From positions 62,001 through 126,000 of the forward strand of contig CANUEZ040000191.1 in the NCBI GenBank assembly GCA_948099385.1: DNA of 64,000 nucleotides, in the 5' to 3' direction. Every line of letters begins with the position of its first letter. Within the stretch, counting starts at the first letter, position 1. A program made the translations under genes and the position numbers. The notes under the pieces are model-generated. The model was not told the origin of the DNA. It did no database searches and was given only the letters and a program-made list of their open reading frames with translations. This document shows positions 13,736-26,004 of this stretch, in pieces. This DNA is from Fasciola hepatica (Eukaryota; Platyhelminthes; Trematoda; Plagiorchiida; Fasciolidae).

Positions 13736-15427
13736 CAAAGTACAACCAAGGCATTCCCTTATGAACAATCCACACAGATTGCTCATACAATGCAATAGAG
13801 CAGTAGCGGAGTAGATTTGTATAATATGATTCTCCATGCAGCTTGAACACTGAACGGATCATTGAAAATTATGGAAGCACTGTACAGCTGTTTGATCCGC
13901 TAAGGGAATCATGAGCAGTGCACATGGACAGAGCCCACACGGAGACACGAACAAGGGTTGGGGTGAACGAATGTCAGTCGAACACCCAAACCACAAGGCT
14001 ATCCGATATGGGTCTGAACGCTTTGTTCAACATATACACTACATGATATAGCACAATCCCCAAATTGGATTCGGCTTTCGCGTTCGCTTTGAACGGTAAC
14101 AACCAAATTCTCGCACACCGATCCAATCCTATGTTCCATCACTTCTCTACTTATGGGCCTAAGTAAAACCAAGGCATTCCCTTATGAACAATCCACACAG
14201 ATTGCTCATACAATGTAATAGAGCAGTAGCAGAGTAGATTTGTATAATATGATTCTCCATGCAGCTTGAACACTGAACTGACCATTGAAAATTATGGAAG
14301 CACTGTACAGTTGTTTGATCCGCTAAGGGAATCATGAGCATTACACTTGGACAGAGCCCACACGGGGACACGAACAAGGGTTGGGGTGAACGAATGTCAG
14401 TCGAACACCCAAACCACAAGGCTGTCCGATATGGGTCTCAACGCTTTGTTCAACATATACACTACATGATATAGCACAATCCCCAAATTGGCTTCGGCTT
14501 TCGCTTTCGCTTTGAACGGTAACAATCAAATTCTCGCACACCGATCCAATCCTATGTTCCATCACTTCTCTATTAATGGGCCTAAGTAAAACCAAGGCAT
14601 TCCCTTATGAACAATGCACACAGATTGCTCATACAATGTTATAGAACAGTAGCAGAGTAGATTTGTATGATATGATTCTCCATGCAGCTTGAACACTGAA
14701 CTGACCATTGAAAATTATGGAAGCACTGTACAGCTGTTTGATCCGTTAAGGAAATCATGAGCATTGCACATGGACAGAACCCACTCGGAGACACGAACAA
14801 GGGTTGGGGTGAACGAATGTCAGTCGAACACCCAAACCACAAGGCTATCCGATATGGGTATCAACGCTTTGTTCAACATATACAATACATGATATAGCAC
14901 AATCCCCAAATTGGCTTCGGCTTTCGCTTTCGCTTTGAACGGTAACAACCAAATTCTCGCACACCGATCCAATCCAATTTTCCATCACTTCTCTATTTAT
15001 GGGCCTAAGTAAAACCAAGGCCTTCTTTTATGAACAATCCACACAGATTGCTCATACAATGCAATAGAGCAGTAGCAGTGTAGATTTGTATGATATGATT
15101 CTCCATGCAGCTTGAACACTGAACTGACCATTGAAAATTATGGAAGCACTGTACAGCTGTTTGATCCGCTAAGGGAATCATGAGCATTACACTTGGACAG
15201 AGCCCACACGGAGACACGAACAAGGGTTGGGGTGAACGAATGTCAGTCGAACACCCAAACCACAAGGCTGTCCGATATGGGTCTGAACGCTTTGTTCAAC
15301 ATATACACTACATGATATAGCACAATCCCCAAATTGGCTTCGGCTTTCGCTTTCGCTTTGAACGGTAACAACCAAATTCTCGCACACCGATCCAATCCTA
15401 TGTTCCATCACTTCTCTATTTATGGGC
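13736..15427 (+). repeat. Tetramer HOR copy 2 (1,692 bp)
   Basis: Monomers M33-M36 start at 13736, 14159, 14582 and 15005 and match M29-M32 in order. M36 is a chimera: its first part is M32-like (ggccttcttttatg, gcagtgtagat), but its second half carries the M30/M34 signature (ttacacttgg, ctgtccgat). The switch lies between monomer positions of about 85 and 187. Confidence 0.88.
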
Positions 15428-17119
15428 CTAAGTAAAACCAAGGCATTCCCTTATGAACAATCCACACACAGATTGCTCATACAATGCAATAGAGCAGTAG
15501 CAGAGTAGATTTGTATAATATGATTCTCCATGCAGCTTGAACACTGAACTGACCATTGAAAATTATGGAAGCACTGTACAGCTGTTTGACCCGCTAAGGA
15601 AATCATGAGCATTGCACATGGACAGAGCCCACTCGGAGACACGAACAAGGGTTGGGGTGAACGAATGTCAGTCGAACACCCAAACCACAAGGCTATCCGA
15701 TATGGGTCTCAACGCTTTGTTCAACATATACAATACATGATATAGCACAATCCCCAAATTGGCTTCAGCTTTCGCTTTCGCTTTGAACGGTAACAACCAA
15801 ATTCTCGCACACCGACCAATCCTATGTTCCATCACTTCTCTATTTATGGGCCTAAGTAAAACCAAGGCATTCCCTTATGAACAATCCACACAGATTGCTC
15901 ATACAATGCAATAGAGCAGTAGCAGAGTAGATTTGTATAATATGATTCTCCATGCAGCTTGAACACTGAACTGACCATTGAAAATGATGGAAGCACTGTA
16001 CAGCTGTTTGATCCGTTAAGGAAATCATGAGCATTGCACATGAACAGAGCCCACACGGAGACACGAACAAGGGTTGGGGTGAACGAATGTCAGTCGAACA
16101 CCCAAACCACAAGGCTATCCGATATGTTTTCCTACGTGTCCATCAACATATACACTACATGATATAGCACAATCCCCAAATTGGCTTCGGCTTTCGCTTT
16201 CGATTTGAACGTTAACAACAAATTCTCGCACACCGATCCAATTCTATGTTCCATCACTTCTCTATTTATGGGCCTAAGTAAAACCAAGGCATTCCCTTAT
16301 GAACAATCCACATAGATTGCTCATAAAATGCAGCAGAGCAGTAGCAGAGTAGATTTGTATAATATGATTCTCCATGCAGCTTGAACACTGAACTGACCAT
16401 TGAAAATGATGGAAGCACTGTACAGCTGTTTGATCCGCTAAGGGAATCATGAGCATTACACATGGACAGAGCCCACTCGGAGACACGAACAAGGGTTGGG
16501 GTGAACGAATGTCAGTCGAACACCCAAACCACAAGGCTATCCGATATGGGTCTCAATGATTTGTTCAACATATACACTACATGATCTAGCACAATCCCCA
16601 AATTGGCTTCGGATTTCGCTTTCGCTTTGAACGTTAACAACCAAATTCTCGAACACCGATGCAATCCTATGTTCCATCACTTCTCTATTTATCTGCCAAT
16701 GTACAACCAAGGCATTCCCTTATGAACAATCCACACAGTTTGCTCATACAATGCAATAGAGCAGTAGCAGAGTAGATTTGTATAATATGATTCTCCATGC
16801 AGCTTGAACACTGAACTGACCATTGAAAATTATGGAAGCACTTTACAGCTGTTTGATCCGCTAAGGGAATCATGAGCAGTGCACATGGACAGAGCCCACT
16901 CGGAGACACGAACAAGGGTTGGGGTGAACGAATGTCAGTCGAACACCCAAACCACAAGGCTATCCCATATGGGTCTGAACGCTTTGTTCAACATATACAC
17001 TACATGATATAGCACAATCCCCAAATTGGCTTCGGCTTTCGCGTTCGCTTTGAACGGTAACAACCAAATTCTCGCACACCGATCCAATCCTATGTTCCAT
17101 CACTTCTCTACTTATGGGC
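15428..17119 (+). repeat. Monomers M37-M40, right copy of the 10.8 kb block
   Basis: Monomers start at 15428, 15852, 16274 and 16697 and match M26-M29. M37 loses one base in caccgaccaatcc (15811-15823) and carries an AC insertion in place of CC. M40 matches M29 at its start (tatctgccaatgtac) and at gagcagtgcacatgg, but carries gcactttacagctg, a variant that reappears only at 19241, 24315, 26005 and 27696. The two copies flank the tetramers at 12.0-15.4 kb. Confidence 0.86.
16120..16145 (+). repeat. Junction version gttttcctacgtgtcc in M38
   Basis: This is the copy of the 11465 version and sits in the matching monomer of the right-hand block. It confirms that M26-M29 and M37-M40 descend from one block. 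Confidence 0.85.
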
Positions 17120-17305
17120 CTAAGTAAAACCAAGGCATTCCCTTATGAACAATCCACACAGATTGCTCATACAATGCAATAGAGCAGTAGCAGAGTAGAT
17201 TTGTATAATATGATTCTCCATGCAGCTTGAACACTGAACTAACCATTGGAAAATATGGAAGCACTGTACAGCTGTTTGATCCGCTAAGGGAATCATGAGC
17301 ATTGC

Positions 17306-17330
17306 ACATAGACATATTTCACACGATGAC
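17306..17330 (+). repeat. tatttcacacga version at monomer 188-209 (first of seven)
   Basis: catagacatatttcacacg replaces catggacagagcccacacg: about nine differences within 22 bp and no length change. Further copies lie at about 19855-19878, 21545-21566, 25347-25370, 27037-27060, 28306-28329 and, as a variant with tatttcccacgac, 32964-32986. The first and sixth read cacgatgac; the second to fifth read cacgacgac. It marks type d monomers and recombinants. Confidence 0.88.
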
Positions 17331-17967
17331 ACGAACAAGGGTTGGGGTGAACGAATGTCAGTCGAACACCCAAACCACAAGGCTAACCGATATGGGTCTG
17401 AACGCTTTGTTCAACATATACACTACATGATATAGCACAATCCCCAAATTGGCTTCGGCTTTCGCGTTCGCTTTGAACGGTAACAACCAAATTCTCGCAC
17501 ACCGATCCAATCCTATGTTCCATCACTTCTCTATGTACGGGCCTAAGTAAAACCAAGGCATTCCCTTATGAACAATCCCCACACAGATTGCTCATACAAT
17601 GCAATAGAGCAGTAGCAGAGTAGATTTGTATAATATGATTCTCCATGCAGCTTGAACACCGAACTGACCATTGGAAAATATGGAAGCACTGTAAAGCTGT
17701 TTGATCCGCTAAGGGAATCATGAGCATTGCACATGGACAGAGCCCACACGGGGACACGAAAAAGGGTTGGGGTGAACGAATGTCAGTCGAACACCCAAAC
17801 CACAAGGCTATCCGATATGGGTCTCAACGCTTTGTTCAACATATACACTACATGATATAGCACAATCCCCAAATTGGCTTCGGCTTTCGCTTTCGCTTTG
17901 AACGGTAACAACCAAATTCTCGCACACCGATCCAATCCTATGTTCCATCACTTCTCTATTTATGGGC

Positions 17968-18392
17968 ATATGTACAACCAAGGCATTCCCTTATGAACAA
18001 TCCCCACACAGATTACAAATACAATGCAATAGAGGAGTAGCAGAGTAGATTTGTATAATATGATTCTCCATGCAGCTTGAACACTGAACTGACCATTGAA
18101 AATTATGGAAGCACTGTACAGCTGTTTGATCCGCTAAGGGAATCATGAGCATAGCAGATGGACAGAGCCCACACAGGGACACGCCCAAGGGTTGGGGTGA
18201 AAGATTGTCAGTCGAACACCCAAACCACAAGGCTATCCCATATGGGTCTCAACGCTTTGTTCAACATATACACTACATGATATAGCACAATCCCCAAATT
18301 GGCTTCGGCTTTCGCTTTCGCTTTGAACGGTAACAACCAAATTCTCGCACACCGATCCAATCCTATGTTCCATCACTTCTCTATTTATGGGC
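17968..18392 (+). repeat. Divergent monomer M43
   Basis: It starts gcatatgtacaacc instead of gcctaagtaaaacc and carries gattacaaatacaatgc, gagcatagcagatgg, cacacagggacacgcccaaggg and gtgaaagattgtc. Changes are concentrated at both ends of the first 250 bp, and most are private to this copy. Confidence 0.72.
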
Positions 18393-18965
18393 CTAAGTAA
18401 AACCAAGGCATTCCCTTATGAACAATCCCCACACAGATTGCTCATACAATGCAATAGAGCAGTAGCAGAGTAGATTTGTATAATATGATTCTCCATGCAG
18501 CTTGAACACTGAACTGACCATTGAAAATGATGGAAGCACTGTACAGCTGTTTGATCCGCTAAGGGAATCATGAGCATTGCACATGGACAGAGCCCACACG
18601 GGGACACGAACAAGGGTTGGGGTGAACGAATGTCAGTCGAACCCCCAAACCACAAGGCTATCCGATATGGGTCTCAACGCTTTGTTCAACATATACAATA
18701 CATGATATAGCACAATCCCCAAATTGGCTTCGGCTTTCGCTTTCGCTTTGAACGGTAACAACCAAATTCTCGCACACCGATCCAATCCTATGTTCCATCA
18801 CTTCTCTATTTATGGGCCTAAGTAAAACCAAGGCATTCCCTTATGAACAATCCACACAGATTGCTCATACAATGCAATAGAGCAGTAGCAGAGTAGATTT
18901 GTATAACATGATTCTCCATGCAGCTTGAACACTGAACTGACCATTGAAAATTATGGAAGCACTGT

Positions 18966-18973
18966 ACAGCTGT
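18966..18973. repeat. Perfect 8 bp palindrome acagctgt (example in M45)
   Basis: It lies at monomer positions 149-156 and is present in nearly every copy. It contains an E-box-type CAGCTG core. A few monomers change it, for example gtacagttg in M8, M15, M19, M24, M30 and M34 and gtacaactg in M123 and M147. No regulatory role is implied by the sequence alone. Confidence 0.7.
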
Positions 18974-19141
18974 TTGATCCGCTAAGGGAATCATGAGCAT
19001 TGCACATGGACAGAACCCACACGGGGACACGAACAAGGGTTGGGGTGAACGAATGTCAGTCGAACACCCAAATCACAAGGCTATCCGATATGGGTCTCAA
19101 CGATATGTTCAACATATACACTACATGATATAGCACAATCC

Positions 19142-19150
19142 CCAAATTGG
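19142..19150. repeat. 9 bp inverted repeat ccaaattgg (example in M45)
   Basis: It is a perfect inverted repeat around a central A at monomer positions 325-333, just before the hexamer run. It is conserved in most copies; exceptions include ctaaattgg in M11-M13 and aaatggg at 40733. It also puts a CCAAT-like element on the opposite strand, probably by chance. Confidence 0.65.
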
Positions 19151-19152
19151 CT

Positions 19153-19174
19153 TCGGCTTTCGCTTTCGCTTTGA
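19153..19174 (+). repeat. Short hexamer run (example in M45)
   Basis: The stretch from tcggcttt through ctttga holds three to four units of the form cttt(c/t)g. It is pyrimidine-rich on this strand and holds three of the monomer's CpG sites. Unit count is constant in nearly all monomers, with one expansion at 40309. M9-M13 and M20-M22 have ggctttggctttcg, which changes one unit. Confidence 0.8.
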
Positions 19175-19179
19175 ACGGT
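19165..19179 (+). other. CENP-B-box-like motif (example in M45; present once in most monomers)
   Basis: The motif is ttcgctttgaacggt. The mammalian CENP-B box core is TTCG, four free bases, A, two free bases, CGGG. In the same register this motif matches TTCG and CGG, 7 of 9 fixed bases, with G in place of the central A and T in place of the last G. It overlaps the hexamer run at monomer positions 348-362. Variants damage it in some copies: gaacagtaac (near 41187, 41610, 42030, 43301, 43720, 44994 and 48378), gaacgttaac (near 11552, 11977 and 13671), and gaacattacc (2646, 7312). Binding by any protein is unproven. Confidence 0.45.
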
Positions 19180-19663
19180 AACAACCAAATTCTCGCACAC
19201 CGATCCAATCCTATGTTCCATCACTTCTCTATTTATGGGCCTAAGTAAAACCAAGGCATTCCCTTATGAACAATCCACACAGATTGCTCATACAATGCAA
19301 TAGAGCAGTAGCAGAGTAGATTTGTATAATATGATTCTCCATGCAGCTTGAACACCGAACTGACCATTGAAAATTATGGAATCACTTTACAGCTGTTTGA
19401 TCCGCTAAGGGAATCATGAGCATTGCACATGGACAGAACCCACACGGGGACAAGAACAAGGGTTGGGGTGAACGAATGTCAGTCGAACACCCAAACCACA
19501 AGGCTATCCCATATGGGTCTGAACGCTTTGTTCAACATATACACTACATGATATAGCACAATCCCCAAATTGGCTTCGGCTTTCGCGTTCGCTTTGAACG
19601 GTAACAACCAAATTCTCGCACACCGATCCAATCCTATGTTCCATCACTTCTCTATGTACGGGC

Positions 19664-21356
19664 CTAAGTAAAACCCAGGCATTCCCTTATGAACAATCCC
19701 CACACAGATTGCTCATACAATGCAATAGAGCAGTAGCAGAGTAGATTTGTATAATATGATTCTCCATGCAGCTTGAACACTGAACTAACCATTGGAAAAT
19801 ATGGAAGCACTGTACAGCTGTTTGATCCGCTAAGGGAATCATGAGCATTGCACATAGACATATTTCACACGACGACACGAACAAGGGTTGGGGTGAACGA
19901 ATGTCAGTCGAACACCCAAACCACAAGGCTATCCCATATGGGTCTCAACGCTTTGATCAACATATACACTACATGATATAGCACAATCCCCAAATTGGCT
20001 TCGGCTTTCGCGTTCGCTTTGAACGGTAACAACCAAATTCTCGCACACCGATCCAATCCTATGTTCCATCACTTCTCTATTTATGGGCCTATGTACAACC
20101 AAGGCATTCCCTTATGAACAATCCACACAGATTGCTCATACAATGCAATAGAGCAGTAGCAGAGTAGATTTGTATAATATGATCCTCCATGAAGCTTGAA
20201 CACTGAACTGACCATTGAAAATGATGGAAGCACTGTACAGCTGTTTGATCCGCTAAGGGAATCATGAGCATTGCACATGGACAGAGCCCACACGGGGACA
20301 CGATCAAGGTTTGGGGTGAACGAATGTCAGTCGAACACCCAAACCACAAGGCTATCCGATATGGGTCTCAACGCTTTGTTCAACATATACAATACATGAT
20401 ATAGCACAATCCCCAAATTGGCTTCGGCTTTCGCTTTCGCTTTGAACGGTAACAACCAAATTCTCGCACACCGATCCAATCCTATGTTCCATCACTTCTC
20501 TATTTATGGGCCTAAGTCAAACCAAGGCATTCCCTTATGAACAATCCACACAGATTACTCATACAATGCAATAGAGGAGTAGCAGAGTAGATTTGTATGA
20601 TATGATTCTCCATGCAGCTTGAACACTGAAGTGAACATTGAAAATTATGGAAGCACTGTACAGCTGTTTGATCCGCTAAGGGAATCATGAGCATTGCACA
20701 TGGACAAATCCCACACGGGGACACGAACAAGGGTTGGGGTGAACGAATGTCAGTCGAACACCCAAACCACAAGGCTATCCGATATGGGTCTCAACGCTTT
20801 GTTCAACATATACACTACATGATATAGCACAATCCCCAAATTGGCTTCGGCTTTCGCGTTCGCTTTGAACGGTAACAACCAAATTCTCGCACACCGATCC
20901 AATCCTATGTTCCATCACTTCTCTATTTATGGGCCTAAGTAAAACCAAGACATTCCCTTATGAACAATCCACACAGATTACTAATACAATGCAATAGAGC
21001 AGTAGCAGAGTAGATTTGTATAATATGATTCTCCATGCAGCTTGAACACTGAACTGACCATTGAAAATAATGGAAGCACTGTACAGCTGTTTGATCCGCT
21101 AAGGGAATCATGAGCATTGCACATGGACAGAGCCCACACGGGGACACGAACAAGGGTTTGGTGAACCAATGTCAGTCGAACACCCAAACCACAAGGCTAT
21201 CCGATATGGGTCTCAACGCTTTGTTCAACATATACACTACATGATATAGCACAATCCCCAAATTGGCTTCGGCTTTCGCTTTCGCTTTGAACGGTAACAA
21301 CCAAATTCTCGCACACCGATCCAATCCTATGTTCCATCACTTCTCTATTTATGGGC
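19664..21356 (+). repeat. Tetramer HOR of order d-a-b-c, copy 1
   Basis: Monomers M47-M50 start at 19664, 20089, 20512 and 20935. Type d carries aactaaccattgg and tatttcacacgac. Type a carries gatcctccatgaagcttg. Type b carries gattactcat, gaggagtag and gtgaacattg. Type c carries gattactaatac and gggtttggtgaaccaatg (a 1 bp net loss). The ordered set repeats in the next unit about 1,690 bp on. Confidence 0.9.
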
Positions 21357-23046
21357 CTAAGTAAAACCAAGGCATTCCCTTATGAACAATCCACACAGAT
21401 TGCTCATACAATGCAATAGAGCAGTAGCAGAGTAGATTTGTATAATATGATTCTCCATGCAGCTTGAACACTGAACTGACCATTGAAATTATGGAAGCAC
21501 TGTACAGCTGTTTGATCCGCTAAGGGAATCATGAGCATTGCACATAGACATATTTCACACGACGACACGAACAAGGGTTGGGGTGAACGAATGTCAGTCG
21601 AACACCCAAACCACAAGGCTATCCGATATGGGTCTCAACGCTTTGTTCAACATATACACTAAATGATATAGCACAATCCCCAAATTGGCTTCGGCTTTCG
21701 CGTTCGCTTTGAACGGTAACAACCAAATTCTCGCACACCGATCCAATCCTATGTTCCATCACTTCTCTATTTATGGGCCTAAGTAAAACCAAGGCATTCC
21801 CTTATGAACAATCCACACAGATTGCTCATACAATGCAATAGAGCAGTAGCAGAGTAGATTTGTATAATATGATCCTCCATGAAGCTTGAACACTGAACTG
21901 ACCATTGAAAATGATGGAAGCACTGTACAGCTGTTTGATCCGCTAAGGGAATCATGAGCATTGCACATGGACAGTGCCCACACGGGGACACGATCAAGGG
22001 TTGGGGTGAACGAATGTCAGTCGAACACCCAAACCACAAGGCTATCCGATATGGGTCTCAACGCTTTGTTCAACATATACAATACATGATATAGCACAAT
22101 CCCCAAATTGGCTTCGGCTTTCGCTTTCGCTTTGAACGGTAACAACCAAATTCTCGCACACCGATCCAATCCTATGTTCCATCACTTCTCTATTTATGGG
22201 CCTAAGTAAAACCAAGGCATTCCCTTATGAACAATCCACACAGATTACTCATACAATGCAATAGAGGAGTAGCAGAGTAGATTTGTATGATATGATTCTC
22301 CATGCAGCTTGAACACTGAAGTGAACATTGAAAATTATGGAAGCACTGTACAGCTGTTTGATCCGCTAAGGGAATCATGAGCATTGCACATGGACAGAGC
22401 CCACACGGGGACACGAACAAGGGTTGGGGTGAACGAATGTCAGTCGAACACCCAAATCACAAGGCTATCCGATATGGGTCTCAACGCTTTGTTCAACATA
22501 TACACTACATGATATAGCACAATCCCCAAATTGGCTTCGGCTTTCGCTTTCGCTTTGAACGGTAACAACCAAATTCTCGCACACCGATCCAATCCTATGT
22601 TCCATCACTTCTCTATTTATGGGCCTAAGTAAAACCAAGACATTCCCTTATGAACAATCCACACAGATTACTAATACAATGCAATAGAGCAGTAGCAGAG
22701 TAGATTTGTATAATATGATTCTCCATGCAGCTTGAACACTGAACTGACCATTGAAAATAATGGAAGCACTGTACAGCTGTTTGATCCGCTAAGGGAATCA
22801 TGAGCATTGCACATGGACAGAGCCCACACGGGGACACGAACAAGGGTTTGGTGAACCAATGTCAGTCGAACACCCAAACCACAAGGCTATCCGATATGGG
22901 TCTCAACGCTTTGTTCAACATATACACTACATGATATAGCACAATCCCCAAATTGGCTTCGGCTTTCGCTTTCGCTTTGACCGGTAACAACCAAATTCTC
23001 GCACACCGATCCAATCCTATGTTCCATCACTTCTCTATTTATGGGC
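21357..23046 (+). repeat. Tetramer HOR of order d-a-b-c, copy 2
   Basis: Monomers M51-M54 start at 21357, 21779, 22202 and 22625. M52-M54 match M48-M50 at an offset of 1,690 bp. M51 is a recombinant: its first 140 bp are not type d (it has gaaattatgg with the 1 bp loss rather than ttggaaaatatgg), but from position 188 on it is type d (tatttcacacgac). Confidence 0.9.
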
Positions 23047-24314
23047 CTAAGTAAAACCAAGGCATTCCCTTATGAACAATCCACACAGATTGCTCATACA
23101 ATGCAATAGAGCAGTAGCAGAGTAGATTTGTATAATATGATCCTCCATGAAGCTTGAACACTGAACTGACCATTGAAAATGATGGAAGCACTGTACAGCT
23201 GTTTGATCCGCTAAGGGAATCATGAGCATTGCACATGGACAGTGCCCACACGGGGACACGAACAAGGGTTGGGGTGAACGAATGTCAGTCGAACACCCAA
23301 ACCACAAGGCTATCCGATATGGGTCTCAACGCTTTGTTCAACATATACAATACATGATATAGCACAATCCCCAAATTGGCTTCGGCTTTCGCTTTCGCTT
23401 TGAACGGTAACAATCAAATTCTCGCACACCGATCCAATCCTATGTTCCATCACTTCTCTATTTATGGGCCTAAGTCAAACCAAGGCATTCCCTTATGAAC
23501 AATCCACACAGATTACTCATACAATGCAATAGAGGAGTAGCAGAGTAGATTTGTATGATATGATTCTCCATGCAGCTTGAACACTGAAGTGAACATTGAA
23601 AATTATGGAAGCACTGTACAGCTGTTTGATCCGCTAAGGGAATCATGAGCATTGCACATGGACAAATCCCGCACGGGGACACGAACAAGGGTTGGGGCGA
23701 ACGAATGTCAGTCGAACACCCAAATCACAAGGCTATCCGATATGGGTCTCAACGCTTTGTTCAACATATACACTACATGATATAGCACAATCCCCAAATT
23801 GGCTTCGGCTTTCGCTTTCGCTTTGAACGGTAACAACCAAATTCTCGCACACCGATCCAATCCTATGTTCCATCACTTCTCTATTTATGGGCCTAAGTAA
23901 AACCAAGACATTCCCTTATGAACAATCCACACAGATTACTAATACAATGCAATAGAGCAGTAGCAGAGTAGATTTGTATAATATGATTCTCCATGCAGCT
24001 TGAACACTGAACTGACCATTGAAAGTGATGGAAGCACTGTACAGCTGTTTGATCCGCTAAGGGAATCATGAGCATTGCACATGGACAGAGCCCACACGGG
24101 GACACGAACAAGGGTTTGGTGAACCAATGTCAGTCGAACACCCAAACCACAAGGCTATCCGATATGGGTCTCAACGCTTTGTTCAACATATACACTACAT
24201 GATATAGCACAATCCCCAAATTGGCTTCGGCTTTCGCTTTCGCTTTGAACGGTAACAACCAAATTCTCGCACACCGATCCAATCCTATGTTCCATCACTT
24301 CTCTATTTATGGGC
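23047..24314 (+). repeat. Trimer a-b-c, shortened third copy
   Basis: Monomers M55-M57 start at 23047, 23470 and 23893 and match M52-M54 at an offset of 1,268 bp. The type d member is missing. M57 is a subtype of c with gaaagtgatgg (c2) where M50 and M54 have gaaaataatgg (c1). M55 carries a private gaccggtaac just before it (22980). Confidence 0.9.
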
Positions 24315-26004
24315 CTAAGTAAAACCAAGGCATTCCCTTATGAACAATCCACACAGATTGCTCATACAATGCAATAGAGCAGTAGCAGAGTAGATTTGTA
24401 TAATATGATTCTCCATGCAGCTTGAACACTGAACTGACCATTGAAAATTATGGAAGCACTTTACAGCTGTTTGATCCGCTAAGGGAATCATGAGCATTGC
24501 ACATGGACAGAGCCTACACAGGGACACGATCAAGGTTTGGGGTGAACGAATGTCAGTCGAACACCCAAACCACAAGGCTATCCCATATGGGTCTCAACGC
24601 TTTGTTCAACATATACACTAAATGATATAGCACAATCCCCAAATTGGCTTCGGCTTTCGCGTTCGCTTTGAACGGTAACAACCAAATTCTCGCACACCGA
24701 TCCAATTCTATGTTCCATCACTTCTCTATTTATAAGCCTAAGTAAAACCAAGGCATTCCCTTATGAACAATCCACACAGATTACTAATACAATGCAATAG
24801 AGCAGTAGCAGAGTAGATTTGTATAATATGATTCTCCATGCAGCTTGAACACTGAACTGACCATTGAAAATAATGGAAGCACTGTACAGCTGTTTGATCC
24901 GCTAAGGGAATCATGAGCATTGCACATGGACAGAGCCCACACGGGGACACGAACAAGGGTTTGGTGAACCAATGTCAGTCGAACACCCAAACCACAAGGC
25001 TATCCGATATGGGTCTCAACGCTTTGTTCAACATATACACTACATGATATAGCACAATCCCCAAATTGGCTTCGGCTTTCGCTTTCGCTTTGAACGGTAA
25101 CAACCAAATTCTCGCACACCGATCCAATCCTATGTTCCATCACTTCTCTATTTATGGGCCTAAGTAAAACCAAGGCATTCCCTTATGAACAATCCACACA
25201 GATTGCTCATACAATGCAATAGAGCAGTAGCACAGTAGATTTGTATAATATGATTCTCCATGCAGCTTGAACACTGAACTAACCATTGGAAAATATGGAA
25301 GCACTGTACAGCTGTTTGATCCGCTAAGGGAATCATGAGCATTGCACATAGACATATTTCACACGACGACACGAACAAGGGTTGGGGTGAACGAATGTCA
25401 GTCGAACACCCAAACCACAAGGCTATCCGATATGGGTCTCAACGCTTTGTTCAACATATACACTAAATGATATAGCACAATCCCCAAATTGGCTTCGGCT
25501 TTCGCGTTCGCTTTGAACGGTAACAACCAAATTCTCGCACACCGATCCAATCCTATGTTCCATCACTTCTCTATTTATGGGCCTAAGTAAAACCAAGGCA
25601 TTCCCTTATGAACAATCCACACAGATTGCTCATACAATGCAATAGAGCAGTAGCAGAGTAGATTTGTATAATATGATTCTCCATGCAGCTTGAACACTGA
25701 ACTGACCATTGAAAGTGATGGAAGCACTGTACAGCTGTTTGATCCGCTAAGGGAATCATGAGCATTGCACATGGACAGAGCCCACACGGGGACACGAACA
25801 AGGGTTTGGTGAACCAATGTCAGTCGAACACCCAAACCACAAGGCTATCCGATATGGGTCTCAACGCTTTGTTCAACATATACACTACATGATATAGCAC
25901 AATCCCCAAATTGGCTTCGGCTTTCGCTTTCGCTTTGAACGGTAACAACCAAATTCTCGCACACCGATCCAATCCTATGTTCCATCACTTCTCTATTTAT
26001 GGGC
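24315..26004 (+). repeat. Tetramer HOR of order e-c1-d-c2, copy 1
   Basis: Monomers M58-M61 start at 24315, 24738, 25160 and 25583. Type e carries gcactttacagctg, agcctacac and gatcaaggtttgggg. Type c1 carries gaaaataatgg, type d carries tatttcacacgacg, and type c2 carries gaaagtgatgg. The unit repeats 1,690 bp later. Confidence 0.9.

Larger units (their letters stand above)
18818..19240 (+). repeat. Representative 423 bp monomer (M45), reference for monomer coordinates
   Basis: This monomer is close to the array consensus but carries a few private changes (gtataacatg, cagaacccac, caaatcac, acgatatg). Landmarks in monomer coordinates: 1-23 start motif and ggcattccc; 31-40 the CC/AC indel site; about 81-95 an AT-rich tgtataatatg segment; 129-139 the A-run deletion site; 149-156 palindrome acagctgt; 188-209 first alternative-version interval; 205-229 a G-rich stretch with three G-runs; 265-296 second alternative-version interval; 325-333 inverted repeat ccaaattgg; 336-357 hexamer run; 348-362 CENP-B-like motif; 367-423 a well-conserved tail ending in ctatttatgggc. 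A hand count of the consensus gives 103 C, 82 G and 13 CpG in 423 bp. I saw no clear similarity between the two halves, so the monomer does not look like a recent internal dimer. Confidence 0.9.
17120..19663 (+). repeat. Monomers M41-M46, no clear HOR
   Basis: Monomers start at 17120, 17543, 17968, 18393, 18818 and 19241. M41 is the first monomer with the tatttcacacga version at positions 188-209 and with aactaaccattggaaaatatgg. M42 shares ttggaaaatatgg but has the usual sequence at 188-209. M43 is unusually diverged. M46 carries gaatcactttacagctg. Three consecutive CC insertions (M42-M44) give 425 bp spacing. The types seen here are reused in the HORs to the right. Confidence 0.8.

Noticed and set aside
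18898..18908. TATA-like tgtataatatg segment as a promoter
   Set aside because: It is an AT-rich part of every monomer, with no start-site context or downstream transcript evidence. Satellites are often transcribed, but this motif does not show it.
18851..18975. Inverted arms tgctcat and atgagca about 130 bp apart within the monomer as a large hairpin
   Set aside because: The arms are only about 7 bp with mismatched extensions, which is within chance for a 423 bp sequence.
18818..19036. Recurrent minus-strand open frame of about 60-96 codons, one per monomer, with a cysteine-rich conserved product (one example given)
   Set aside because: The frame is broken or shifted in dozens of monomers by the 2 bp CC/AC insertion or the 1 bp loss in gaaattatgg, with no compensation. 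Amino-acid-changing differences are as common as silent ones by eye, and there is no promoter, no known domain and no single intact gene copy. The 423 bp period being a multiple of three makes the frame recur automatically. A dN/dS test across monomers would settle it.
19022..19047. G-rich stretch ggggacacgaacaagggttgggg as a G-quadruplex or telomere-like repeat
   Set aside because: There are only three nearby G-runs, with a long first loop, so a standard four-run quadruplex is not formed. The single ttgggg unit is not tandem.
19041..19066. Pol III B-box-like agtcgaacaccc suggesting a tRNA-derived SINE origin
   Set aside because: It matches the B box poorly and there is no A box at the right distance, no A-rich tail and no target-site duplication.
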